From positions 496,001 to 560,000 of the forward strand of contig JAOTOL010001498.1 in NCBI GenBank assembly GCA_034440575.1: a DNA stretch of 64,000 nucleotides, read 5' to 3'. Each line of letters starts with the position of its first letter. Position 1 is the stretch's first letter. The stretch is from Imbricaverruca yamaguchii. Lineage: Eukaryota; Arthropoda; Thecostraca; Neoverrucidae. The notes beneath the pieces were generated by a model. It searched no databases. It was not told the DNA's origin and worked only from the letters and a program-made list of their open reading frames with translations. The translations under genes and the position numbers were made by a program. This document shows positions 12,690 to 23,791 of this stretch, one piece after another.

Positions 12690-14260
12690 CCTCGCAGCAG
12701 TCGGAGATCTCGCTGTTCACTGTCATCCGCCTCTCCTGTTCTGATCCGCTGCTGCAGGTCATCAACCATCGTATCCGCATTGGGGAGGAACACTTGCAAA
12801 GTTGTTGAGGAATATGGCGGGAACCGCGTGCCAGACCAGAGCTCGGGCCGCAGTACCGTCTCGCCACGCTCTTCTCCGGAGCTCAGCAGGGTTTCCAAGC
12901 CCTTACCGATGATGTAGCGCTTGGTGATTCTGATCATGGACGGGATGGTCTGGCCCACCCATTCGCACCTGTCGGAACGCAGCGCGTCTTCATCCGCCAA
13001 GTTTAGCAAATGAGCGCCGTCCCAGAGCACCACCACAGACGGAGCTGTCTGGAATCGGAGATCGCTAGCACCCATTTTATGGAGCAACCTTTCTGGCACT
13101 TTGTTGTGATGGTATTGGCCATCCATGCACACTGCTGCCAGCTTGTCAGGGTGGGTTACACCCACGTTCGCCAGGGATCGACACGGTTATTCTGCTAGTC
13201 CATTGCAACTGTGATCTTGAACCACTGGTGCAGCGATAACAAACGACTGTATCATGCTGTCCGCCGGCGCTTCGGTGACCACAGCCACCATGGCGGTGAT
13301 GTCGATAGTCCGCTTCGCCACAGTAACCTTGTCTGCGCACATCGAGATGCAAGGCTGGCGCGCGATAAACCTCTGTAGCATGCTGCTCATGGTAGAGGAG
13401 AACTGCAAGCGCATGTTCGGTACAAACATGCTGGAGTGGTTGAGGCTGCCCACTTGCGTGCCGTTTTGGTGCTGCAGAACGACCAAGTCCTCAAACGATG
13501 CCCGCGACAGAGAGCGCTTCAGCACGTAATACCCTGTCTGAAGAACGTGGCGCGCAGCATCCTTGTTTGTCGTAAACCGGCCCTTCGCCAGTTGTTCTGC
13601 TGTTTGCTTGGCAGTCACAGCCTTCTGGTGATGCAGGCCACAGAAGTGGTTCGTGACCGAGACTCCCAGTAGTCGGAACTGCTTTGGCAGCGCTTGCCCC
13701 TCCTTGAAGGTGTCCCCCAAACCGAAGTCATATTTGAAGACCCCTCTCGTGCTTGTATCGGCCGCAGAGCAGGACACTGGTACGCAGATAGAGCAGTATA
13801 GCAGGCCAACTTCTGGAGATGGCGGCCGGTTCGCCGCCACTTCAGAAGCGTCGTCACTTCCAGAGTGGCGACGCTTCTGCCAGATCGCAGCAGCGTTCTC
13901 GCGGTTTCAGAACCTCTATTCTGTTCATTTTGTCCCTTCTTGCTGCCATTCATGCTTATGCTAAAAAGAATCTTAATGAGCTGGTCGAGTTTTGACCCGT
14001 TCCGTCCCACGCGCGAGTCGACATCCTTCACCTTTGACAACAGTGCGTTGGTATCACTTGTGGCACCAGGTTCAGGACGGACGTCTTGTGCTGAGTCGCC
14101 AGCGATGGGATCGACAGCTACATCAGCTTCCGAACGACCGGCACCGCCAGAGGTAGACGGGGACGGGACACGATCCATATTTTCGCTCACTACAGGGTCC
14201 GGTTCTCCTCCAGCCTGCAGAGGCTCCGCATCGGTCTGAAAGAGGTGACAACGGTAAATG
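12690..14260 (-). pseudogene. Broken transposase-like gene, possibly hAT/DUF4371-related
   Basis: Three consecutive minus-strand frames look like parts of one protein. The N-terminal segment (about 14,260-13,860) is Ser/Asp-rich. The middle segment (13,840-13,190) contains GLLYCSIC, a DTFKEGQALPKQ stretch, RASFEDLVVLQHQNGTQVG and CADKVTVAKR. The C-terminal segment (13,165-12,690) contains VCMDGQYHHNKVP and VVLWDGAHLLNLADEDAL. The order (Cys pair, FEDL-x-G, CADK, then D-x-x and WD-x-AH) resembles transposon-derived zinc-finger proteins of the hAT/DUF4371 type. The frame changes near 13,860 and 13,175. The first sits on a small palindrome of GAAGCGTCGTCACTTC-type sequence. Introns instead of frameshifts cannot be excluded. 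The family assignment is tentative. Confidence 0.45.
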
Positions 14261-14353
14261 CGCATGAATGCAAATACGTATTTTGAACCAGAACCAGAAC
14301 GGTTTCCGCTGTTTTTCTAGAAAAAAAACAGAGCGTAAAAGCGAGCAAAAGAA

Positions 14354-14904
14354 TTGGACTTGGCTAGAAACTGTAATGGAGATGGCAAAAAGTTCTTTAG
14401 TTTTTACAAGCTGAGTAAAGTTTCTAGCACAGTGGGTCCACTGGAAGTGAATGGCTCTGTATTAAGTGAGGATGTTGAGATGATTGAGGAGCTGAGGAAA
14501 CAGTTTACATCATCGTTTACAGTGGAAGATATAACCAATCTGCCAGCCGTAGATTATTGGTCAATGACAGGGGATAGGATAAATGATGTTGACATGATTG
14601 ATAGTGATGTTGTTCTCAATCATATTAGGAAAATAAAACGAAACAAGGCAGTAGGACCTGATGAAATGTATGCTAGGCTATTGCGTGAAGCTAAAAATGA
14701 ACTGACAATTCCACTTAGTATAATATTTTATACATCAGTTTCACAAAGTGAAATTCCAGAAGACTGGAAGAGGGCAAATGTAGTTCACATTTTCAAGAAA
14801 GACAAAAGAGAAAAAGTTGAAAACTACAAACCTGTAAGCCTCACATCCCTAGTCTCAAAGGTATTTGAATCATTTATCAAGGATAGAATAGTTAGTTTTC
14901 TGGA
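14354..14904 (+). mobile_element. CR1/L2-like LINE fragment, 5' part of the reverse-transcriptase region
   Basis: The open frame reads KFFSFYKLS and STVGPLEVNG, then the reverse-transcriptase N-terminal blocks KRNKAVGPDEMYARLL, IPEDWKRANVVHIFKK and NYKPVSLTSLVSKVFE, ending in RIVSFLE. Homology stops at 14,904. The same LINE family resumes at 19,442 with an overlapping 21-base segment, so these may be two halves of one split copy. It is an incomplete pseudogene. Confidence 0.8.
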
Positions 14905-15579
14905 GTGGCATAATGAATAGACCATGTCCTTGGTCAGAGATCTCTGCTGTGATTGGTTGTGGAGATGTGCCTAGATCTGGACGAGCTGAGGAATTTTTTT
15001 GGCGCTCTCCGGAGATAAACCTAGTAAGTGGGTGTGATTGAAGTGACTTAGGGTCCACTAAGTTGATATACTTTTTGGGGGGCGAGGCATCCATAACTGC
15101 AAATTTTAGCATCAGGCCTAAGGTGGTGTGTTATATGAATGGCCTCAAAATAGATACTGACTAAGTATGCGCACCAAGTAGGCACAGTCTGTAAGTCCAA
15201 GAAACCTAAACTGGAACATAAAAGTTACACGGCTATTGCTACGGTTGGGACTTGGAAGAGGCCCCATCCCTGATCATTAAAAAAGATATACGAACCCCTG
15301 CAGAGGTAGTGTCTATGACATGATGAGGTTTCTATGGCGATCGGCTCTGGCACTGAGCCCAACTAGGGACATTGCTTTATTGAGTCCAGACCATGAATCA
15401 TGATCATGGATGTGACCTACACAAATGCGGAGAGAACGCTTCCTGTTGACTGTACTGTCCATATATTTGTACTGAGCTACCAAGTTTTGTAGTATTTTCC
15501 ATGGCTGCAGAGGTGGATTCAGTCTATGGGTTTGCCATTAGTCAGTAGATATGTAATTGTCTACAGGTGACACAAGGAT
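14905..15579. other. Unassigned stretch between LINE pieces
   Basis: No gene is recognised. It is low in CpG compared with the UGGT region. Confidence 0.35.
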
Positions 15580-16411
15580 ATTGATTGATTGATTCTTTGG
15601 GCTTAGGGGTGCATCAACTGCTATTGGTTATAAAGACATAAAGTCATAAAAGATTACTGCAACTATGAGTCACAGGGGCCCTTCATGGTTGCACTTTGTA
15701 CACTCAACCAGTTGCCCACCAAATCAGTTGATGAGCGCTCCCTGGAATACTGAAAAGCAAGCCTTCTATTCTTGTCTATGTGTCTATGCTGTTTTTAGAG
15801 ATGTTCAATGTGCTTCTACTAACAATGGTTTCTGGGAGCTGGTTCCAGTGTTCTACTGCACGGTGGTTGGTGAAGAAAGACTGTCTTAACCTCGTCCTGC
15901 TGTGATTAACTTCAATTTTGAATTGATGACTTCTAATTGCATCGTTTCTGTTAAATTAAAACATTTCCCCAAAATATCCCTTCTCCAGACCATGGACAAA
16001 TTTAAAGACCTCTATGAGATCTCCTCTCGGCCTTCTATATCTAAGTGAAAACATGTTCAATTTCTTCAATCTTTCCTCATATGCCAGGTTGCTTATGCCA
16101 TTAACCATTTTTGTAGCCCTCTTTTGTACCCTCTCTAAAAGCCAACAATCTGGGGTGGGATGGGTGGGGAGCAAATTGCAATTAGCAATTAATTTTTGGG
16201 GATTCATCTCATTTCGAGAAATTCGACGTGTTTTAATTTTTCGAGAAATCGTAAATAATGCTTTTTCCGAAGCTCGAATCAAACCAGCAGTTTGTTTGTT
16301 CCTAGTCTCCGGGGACGAGTTTCCACCATGGGGGAATGGCCCGCAGTGGTAAATTTCCACCGTCATACGTTGTGGTGTTGGTACTTTTTTAACCTCTGCA
16401 AACTTGGTCAA
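15580..16411 (-). mobile_element. 3' end of the same CR1/L2-like LINE family, minus strand
   Basis: The minus strand encodes WLLERVQKRATKMVNG, ERLKKLNMFSLRYRR and GDLIEVFKFVHGLEKGYFGE, matching the plus-strand copy at 20,265-20,460 almost residue for residue. The 3' untranslated end with TTTATGTCTTTAT-type repeats is shared with 20,700-20,790. Beyond it lies a plus-strand (ATTG)n run plus CTTAGGGGTGCATCAACTG (about 15,583-15,620), which resembles the SINE tail core seen elsewhere in the window. Confidence 0.75.
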
Positions 16412-17136
16412 CTGGAATGTTGTCGTAAATGGAAATGACTGTCATGCGATTGATGACACTTTGCATGTTATTCCCCACACATCCGGTCATCTACTGTTTG
16501 TCATTGTGTGCCTAAGCGTTTCTATACTTTATTTATATATTTCACTCCTTTATTTGCGAAGCCGATTGTGCCGAGCCGCCCAACGGAGTTGTCAGGTGTG
16601 CAGCCCGGTTCCGGTAACTTGAGCAGGTAACAACCTGATAACGTGCTCCCATATCGGTGACCTGAGGTTAAATGGCGGATCTGGCATATGTATTGCATCA
16701 TTAGTAATGTCCAAAACATCATTAATGCCAATTTTGGTGCATTTAAACACAATCACAGCGATCCATAACAATGACAAGCCAAGCCACGCAAAACCAGAAA
16801 ATTTGTTTTCTTTTTTAACTTTATTTGACCTTGAAGATGTTGACCTTATTGAAGATGTTGGCCACGAAATTTGCGTACAATAGAGTTAACTATCGTGCCC
16901 ATCCACCCTGCGAATTTCGTTGCTCTAGCCTTAATGGGAGCCTCGATCTTAAGGAGGGGCGGAATCCGCCCCCTTCAGTGCGCATACTAAAGTTTTTTTT
17001 TTAAATTTAAAAAAGAATATGCAGCTTCGGCACGAGAACGGACTATCATCATTCGATTTAAGAGCCTCTCAAAGAGGCATATTAACACGAAGTATGCTGT
17101 TTTTTTTTAAAAGAAGCATGCATATATATATATAGT

Positions 17137-17195
17137 CTTAACCCGCAGTGTTGTGCTATACCACGACTGGCATAACCACAACACTACGGGTTAAG
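17137..17195. repeat. Inverted repeat/hairpin, 19-bp arms
   Basis: The left arm CTTAACCCGCAGTGTTGTG (17,137-17,155) pairs with the right arm CACAACACTACGGGTTAAG (17,177-17,195) with one mismatch and a 21-base loop. It is flanked on the left by a TA run. It could be a tiny MITE or a cruciform-forming palindrome. Confidence 0.8.
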
Positions 17196-18300
17196 AAGAA
17201 AAAACATGACAGCGAGCGTCTACTTACGCACAAAAAGCCACGGCCATCCAAATGCTAACAGGAAAAGATCCACCTCCATCACGTCTTCATTTCCGACCAC
17301 ACTGTGTATTAGGCTGGTCCGGTTTGCGGTTTTTTCTCGAAAATGCACTAGGTCGCCCCCCTAATTTATGCCTTTTTCGGCGCTGAGTGCGATGCGCTCA
17401 TCAAAATTCCAAATTTCGAAAAACTTTTGACCGCGACGGCCGCTCAAAGGTTTCGGCGATTTCGCAAATTCGCCTTTTTCGGCTCATTATTCCGAAAGTT
17501 GTGACAGGAAATGGGAAAAGCAGCATGGGCAAACTGAACCAGGTCTATTTCTTAAGATATTCGCACAAACCAGTGGCTTTCACTCCATTTACATACCTGC
17601 AAAAACACTGTATCCGTACTAGTTCCAAATTTCACGGCCTACTTCAGCACGCCACCCATAGATGGCGTTGGTGGCGATCGCGTGTTTCATCGCTGGAGGG
17701 TGCCTCTCCAAAAGGTCGCCACTATTCATCAGGGTGGGTGTGAGGTGGGGCCGCTTCCTCCGCCGTTGCCCCTCTCCTAGATCTGCATCTGATAGAACAA
17801 TTCCAGTGTTTACACTACATATTTATAATTAATTAATCAACAAGCAATCATTACCACAGGTCTGACGTTCATTACTAATTACAAACACACAAGCCAATCG
17901 AACAAAACCCAACCACTACCGAAATGACGCCTTCTCATCAGACTCGCCACATTCATCAGTCTGAAGCCACCGACCCTGCCACAGACGCTCTAGCCCTGCT
18001 TCGTCTGGCCTTCGAGCTGGTCTACTGGCCCCTGAAGCGACGCCCGCCGGAAGGCCACCTTATTTAGGCTGTGACCGTCTTGTCCCCCCGCGCCCACAAC
18101 GGCCGTTGCGGCCTCGGTCGTTAGCTTGACGACGCGCTCGGTGGACTGGGTGTGGCAGGGCACCCCTGTCCGAAGCGGCTCGTCCAGGAGCCGGCTAGCT
18201 CGTCATCAGTGAGAGAACGGACACATGGTGGCTCGATGTCGGCCTCCCGAGCATACTGGTTGATGTTCACCAGCTCCTTGTACTGGCGTGCAGTCACGTT

Positions 18301-18319
18301 GATATATATACACAGTGTG

Positions 18320-18357
<38 letters not shown>
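18301..18357. repeat. TATA/CA microsatellite
   Basis: A TATATATA run with CACAGTGTG is followed by a CA run. Confidence 0.85.
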
Positions 18358-18840
18358 TTGTCCAGAAACTACTTTAGTAATAAAGCCTACTAAAGTTCCT
18401 AAGGGTAGTCAAAATTTAGACTAACCTCACATCCCCTCTTCATTAGAATTCTTACTAAACATTTCCAGGTGTTGTTATGACGTGTGCTTGCAAAATTATC
18501 AGCGAGCAAGAACACGTTAGCGTGAATTCGCGTAAATGGCGCTTCTGCGCCAAACAATGTTTCGAGCCGCCGGGCGCCGAGACAGGCTTATGTGCGAGGA
18601 TATATAGGAGAATGTGTCGGACAATTTAATCGGAGGACGGGACAGGATTTCTTAAAACAATAGTTAGGATTGGGGTAAGCATTGAGGAAATTCTGACATT
18701 ATGATGGCTTTTGTTTGACCTTGTTGGGCGAGTGTTTATGGAAGTGTATCCTTTGTTTAGGTAGATGCCTTGGTAGATAGGTTTGATAGGTAGGTACCTC
18801 TATGCCAAACTTGCCCAAGTAGGTTCCGTTGTGATTACGA

Positions 18841-21800
18841 CCCCTAGTGACATCTGATGGTTTGATTTTTAAGTGGTTCTAGTACTAATATATATTTATA
18901 TATATATACATAGATATGTTCTAATACTCTCCATGCCACATTTTGGTGTTATTTTTGCTTGCCAACTGAGAAGTATGCATTTGCAGAGGAATTGGATGGT
19001 GATGTCATAGTAACCCAGTGATAAGTTATTCATGAAAAATGGTGGAATACACCACTTTCTGAACACTAAATCTGCATCCCTCAAAGTAGTATCAACATCT
19101 GCTTCTTGTCTGTTTATCAGGTCTTCATGGCTTGTCTGTAGCTGTATGTTGTTGGTGTCATGTTTATGTCATTTTATTGTCTTTCATGCTACATTCACCA
19201 TAGCTAATTGTGATGCACAAGCATCTTGCAGAGTAATTACAGACAAAGGATCATCTATGGTCTGGTCTGTTGTTCCATACTAGTTTGACATTGGCATTTG
19301 CATTGTTATCATAAGTGTGTGCATCCCAACATTGTGTACCTCTCAATGCAAACAAAAAGGTACAGTAAAGTAAGAAAATGGTACATAAAAGTGCAATATT
19401 TCCTCCACAGTGCTTGAAGGACATAAAGTTCACTAAGTTACTAGAATAGTTAGTTATCTGGAAGGAAACAGATTGATTCAAAATACTCAACATGGGTTCA
19501 GAAAAGGATGGCCATGTCTCACAAATCTCTTGGACTTTTTGAACTTCACCACAGAACAATTTGATCAGGGAAATCAGGTTGATGCAGCATATCTTGATTT
19601 TAGTAAGGCCTTTGACAAGGTACCCCATAAATGGTTAATGATGCAGATTCAGGCCCATGGTATTGCAGGTGGCATCTTAAAATTGATAAAGTTGTGGCTT
19701 TCAGGTAGACAGCAAAGAGTGATGCTAAATGGTACAAAGTCATCATGGCAAAATGTTCTTAGTGGAGTCCCCCAGGTGTGAGTACTGGGGCTACTACTGT
19801 TCATTATATTTGTAAATAACATTGAATGTGGCCTAAGCAGTAAAGTTTGGAAATTTGTGGATGATTTGAAGGTCTTTAGGGCAATAACAGGTGAAAACGA
19901 GCATATCTTGCTGCAAAAAGACTTAGACAAACTTGTGAAGTAGTCCAAAGAATGGCAGATGAAATTTAACTTTGTTAAGTGCAAAATCATGCATGTAGGT
20001 AAGCAGCATATGAAGGCTCCATACTTGATGGGTGGCCAAGTGCTATCAGTGACTCAACAGGAGAAGGATTTAGGTGTTATTCTAAACACAAAACTGGGGG
20101 CATCAGAACAGACCAAGGAAGCCAGGATGACAGCACTGAGAATGCTCGGGGCAATAAATAGGAATGTATCATACAGAAGTGAGGAAGTGATCAGGAAGCT
20201 TTACTGTGCATATGTCATGCCACATTTAGAATACTGCATCCAAGCTTGGTCTCCTAGCTATAAAAAGATTGTTGGCTTTTAGAGAGAGTACAAAAGAGGG
20301 CTACAAAAATGGTTAATGGTATAATCAACCTGGTATATGGGGAAAGATTGAAGAAATTGAATATGTTTTCACTTAGATATAGAAGGCTGAGAGGTGATCT
20401 CATCAAGGTCTTTAAATTTATCCATGGTCTGGAGAGGGGATATCTTGGGGAAATGTTTGAATTTAACAGAAATGATGCAATTAGAGGTCATCAATTCAAA
20501 ATTAAAGTTGACCACAGCAGAACAATGTTAAGACAGACTTTCTTCACCAACAGGGTAGTAGAACACTGGAACCAGCTGTCAGAAACCATTGTCAGTAGCA
20601 GCACATTGAACATCTTTAAAAACAGCATAGACAATCATTATAAGAATAGATGGTTTGCTTTCCAGTATTAGAGGGAGGGCTGATTGACATATTTGATGGG
20701 CAACTGGTTGAGTGTACAGAGTGCAGCCAAGAAGGTCCCCTGTGGCTCATAGTTGCACTAATCTTTTATGTCTTTATGTCTTTATGAGTGCAGTAGAATG
20801 TCCCAAAATCAAAATCCTAATGGAAACCATGCCATTTAGCATAACTTACAAGCTCTTCAAATATAATTTTGATACAACAGCATACTTATATGTGCACACT
20901 CTTCCTACAGGCTGAGATGCCTCATTTTTGTGTAACTATGTTTGTGATAATGATGCAGAATACATATCCTTGACTGACATTGTATAACAGACAACATCAC
21001 AGGCAATTATCTTACCTGGAATTGTGCTAAGAGATGTTCATGCATGACAATCTGCAATGGTGAATATAAACATGATAATTCTCAACAAGATAATTTTACA
21101 AATTAGATATTAAGACTTCATAAAGACTCATCATGATGCACAATGTGGATACACTGTTGGAAGGTATGTCAATACAGTGTATGGAAAGTGGAATATTCCA
21201 TCCTGTTTCACAAATAATTTATAATTGCATGTCACACCCAATGTAGACTAATTGTTTTGACACAGTGCTAATCATATTTATGAACATTGCATTGGAAAAG
21301 CAATTCCCAAAATTCAAGTTTCTTTAAAATGCAAATTTTCCAAACCATCCAGACACCTGTCAGCTCCCAAACCTTCAAACTACACAACCTGAAATCCCAA
21401 AATAAGACACCTGGACCCAACCAGTATCTCTACCCACTCTGGAGAAACTATTGACAACATTGTCACCATTGACCCTATTGCTCCAGGTTATAAAGGATGT
21501 CAATATTGATGTAGTCTCATCCAATGTGAGACCTTCATGTACCTGACAGTTTGTGCACCTCAAGTGTCCTGGTTGGTGCTCCCCTATGGGCACTGGTGTA
21601 CATTCACACCTGTGCATATGCAAGAACTACTATGTTAACAATGCAGGAGAGACATGAGATAAAACAATTCACAATAATAACCAGGGCATCAACCTCTTGT
21701 GCCACATCTGTCACCAGCAGTTTTTGGTTATCACCTTCATTGCAACCAGATTTTGCTATCAAATGATTAAGATTACTTGCTACTTCCTGAAATGGCATGA

Positions 21801-22671
21801 TGTTTGCCATTATAGACATACATTTTTTAAAATGAATATAGGCATTTATTCAAATACAAATGCACAAGAAGAACATGAGTGTGATTATTGCATCACTTGA
21901 AAGTGGTGAGAACATGAAACATGATAGTGGAACTAAGACACTTTTTCAGACATGTCTGATTTTTTCATTTTATGTGAGGTGGATAGGATGGGAATGGGTC
22001 ACTTTGGTGACCTTGTGTCTGTTTTTAAATATACCTGTCAACCAACTGATGTAAAGTATTGTTGGTATGCTAACACAAATATTGAGATATGTATCACACT
22101 TGTCCACACAGTAACATGAGGTTTATCATAGAATAGTTTTGCTCTCAAGTTGTCTGAACTGCAGTTAAAAGTTGTGCCATTTTGAATGCATTGCAGTATT
22201 TTGATAGCTGTACTTGCATGTGTGACCACAATAGTTCAACTGGCAAGTGGTGTTTTTTGCACTATGCTTGGTGTGTTTTTTCTTCAAATGGTTGGTGTTC
22301 CAGCACACCTTTTCCTCCTGGGGTTTGGTGTATATTTTTTTGACACCACTCAACACACTTGGTTGAGCTGTGTGCCATGGTTTACAGACTGACTGTGGCC
22401 AGTCTCATGAGCATCATTTCACCTTAACTGAAGGGGGATACTTAATTGACTGCCATGCACACCTGTTACTAGCATAATTCTCCATTGATAAGCATGGTCC
22501 TAGCATCTGTCTCACATATGCTACATAAGGAAGGCTCCATGCCTGTACACCATGTCCACAACACTTCTGACATGGTGTCCACAACACCTGTGGAATCACA
22601 CAGGCAAAATACTATTTTTCACAACTTTTCTTTTGTGCTTTTTTAACACTACTATAAATTATTCCTAGCAT
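18841..22671. other. CpG-depleted compositional block
   Basis: Reading line by line I find only about three CG dinucleotides in roughly 3.8 kb (near 19,898, 20,147 and 22,672). Sequences on both sides, especially the UGGT exons, are rich in CG. The block contains a LINE fragment (19,442-20,785). The remainder (18,841-19,441 and 20,786-22,671) holds no recognisable gene. Confidence 0.85.
19442..20785 (+). mobile_element. CR1/L2-like LINE fragment, 3' part with degraded reverse transcriptase
   Basis: The first frame reads QNTQHGFRKG, YLDFSKAFDKVPHKWL and a GVPQ block, then an in-frame stop at about 19,780. The catalytic YxDD-equivalent is FVDD at 19,854-19,865. A second stop lies near 19,942. 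There is a frameshift near 20,260-20,280 before ERVQKRATKMVNG. The 3' end carries GEMFEFNRND and NRVVEHWNQL, and finishes in a TTTATGTC simple repeat at about 20,766-20,787. It is a dead copy, closely related to the minus-strand piece at 15,580-16,411. Confidence 0.85.
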
Positions 22672-23570
22672 TCGAATCATCTTGCTCCTAGCTCAGCTAC
22701 ACCTTACAAGCTATCAGGGTAGACATCAAGGCATGCTTGAAGCCCTGAATGAGATAGACTAACCAAGAAGGGCATCCTGATGAAAGCTCAAAAGTGCGGA
22801 GTTTATGACCAGATGTGTAGCATCATCTAGAACGTTGTGTGTGAACGATTCTTTCACATGTTAGCACTTTTATATGACACAATTTTTAATGCAATGTGTG
22901 CATATTATTGGATGGAAGGCATGGCAATTGTTATAGCAAGAGCATGAACAATTCAGGTGGTATTAAAAGCCACTCAGGACATTTCCCAATCCCGCGGCCC
23001 ACTGGCGAAACAGTGTGGGCGGTGCCATTAGCCGTGAAAGTGCATAAAGTGTGTCGTGAACCAACCAATAAACAAACAGGTGGTATTAAAACAAAAATCT
23101 AGCTGGGACGGGATGGGGGGAGGGGGCTGGCACTGTGTCCTTGATTAGGTATCATAACCCATAGTGCTTAGAAAGGTTGAAATAATGCTCAATATGTCTT
23201 GAGGTTAGGTTATCCTAGGGCATAATTATTATGATTAAATGGGAATGCAGTGTAGTGGCCCAATTTTTGTACCTCAAATCAAACAGTGATTCTCCAGGCC
23301 ATCTCCATAGCTATAATATCCAGTAGCATAAGGTATGAACACACAGAAACTTCAATATAATGCACATGATGTTTTCAAGCCCCATCCCATATACAATTTT
23401 TGCTCCATTGTGTCAAACAGTTGGGGATGGGATAATTATTGTTGTTTCATGACAGTTGTATGATTCTATGGTAGGCAATTCTGAAGGTTCTCCTTAGTGT
23501 CTGGTTTCACTGATACCTAATAGCATATTCTTGGAATTCATGAGTAACTTATTGTATGTCTCTGTTTCAG
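22672..23570. other. Region immediately upstream of the UGGT first coding exon
   Basis: No promoter motif could be assigned. A SINE-like 3' tail (GTGTCGTGAACCAACCAATA at about 23,050-23,070) suggests a truncated SINE at about 22,970-23,085. A pyrimidine-rich tract ending in CAG at 23,570 looks like a splice acceptor, so a 5' untranslated exon probably lies further upstream. Confidence 0.4.
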
Positions 23571-23791
23571 TGAGATGGAACTGATCCAGGCTGTACTTTG
23601 GTCCGGCCTTCTGATTTGTACATCCATGGCTTTGGGAGAGAACATACGAAATAAATATGTGTCAACAAACTTGGATGCCAAGTGGAATCAGACTCGCCTA
23701 GTACAAGAAGTGAGCGAATATTTGAATGAAGAAAACAGTGAATACTTTTGGGATTTTGTCGACCAGACATGCTCAGACAAATTTGATGCAG
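23571..23791 (+). CDS. UGGT: UGGT exon 1: signal peptide and N-terminus
   Basis: The ATG at 23,575 opens a hydrophobic segment ([20 protein letters not shown]) typical of a cleaved signal peptide. KWNQT (a possible N-glycosylation site at residue 38) and EYFWDFVD follow, matching the conserved start of mature UGGT. The donor is CAG|GTAAGC at 23,792 and the exon ends in phase 1. An acceptor-like TTTCAG at 23,565-23,570 implies an upstream untranslated exon. Confidence 0.9.

Larger units (their letters stand above)
16412..18840. other. Unassigned stretch with a hairpin and microsatellites
   Basis: No gene is recognised. It contains a near-perfect 19-bp inverted repeat (17,137-17,195) and TATA/CA simple repeats at about 18,301-18,357. 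Confidence 0.4.
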
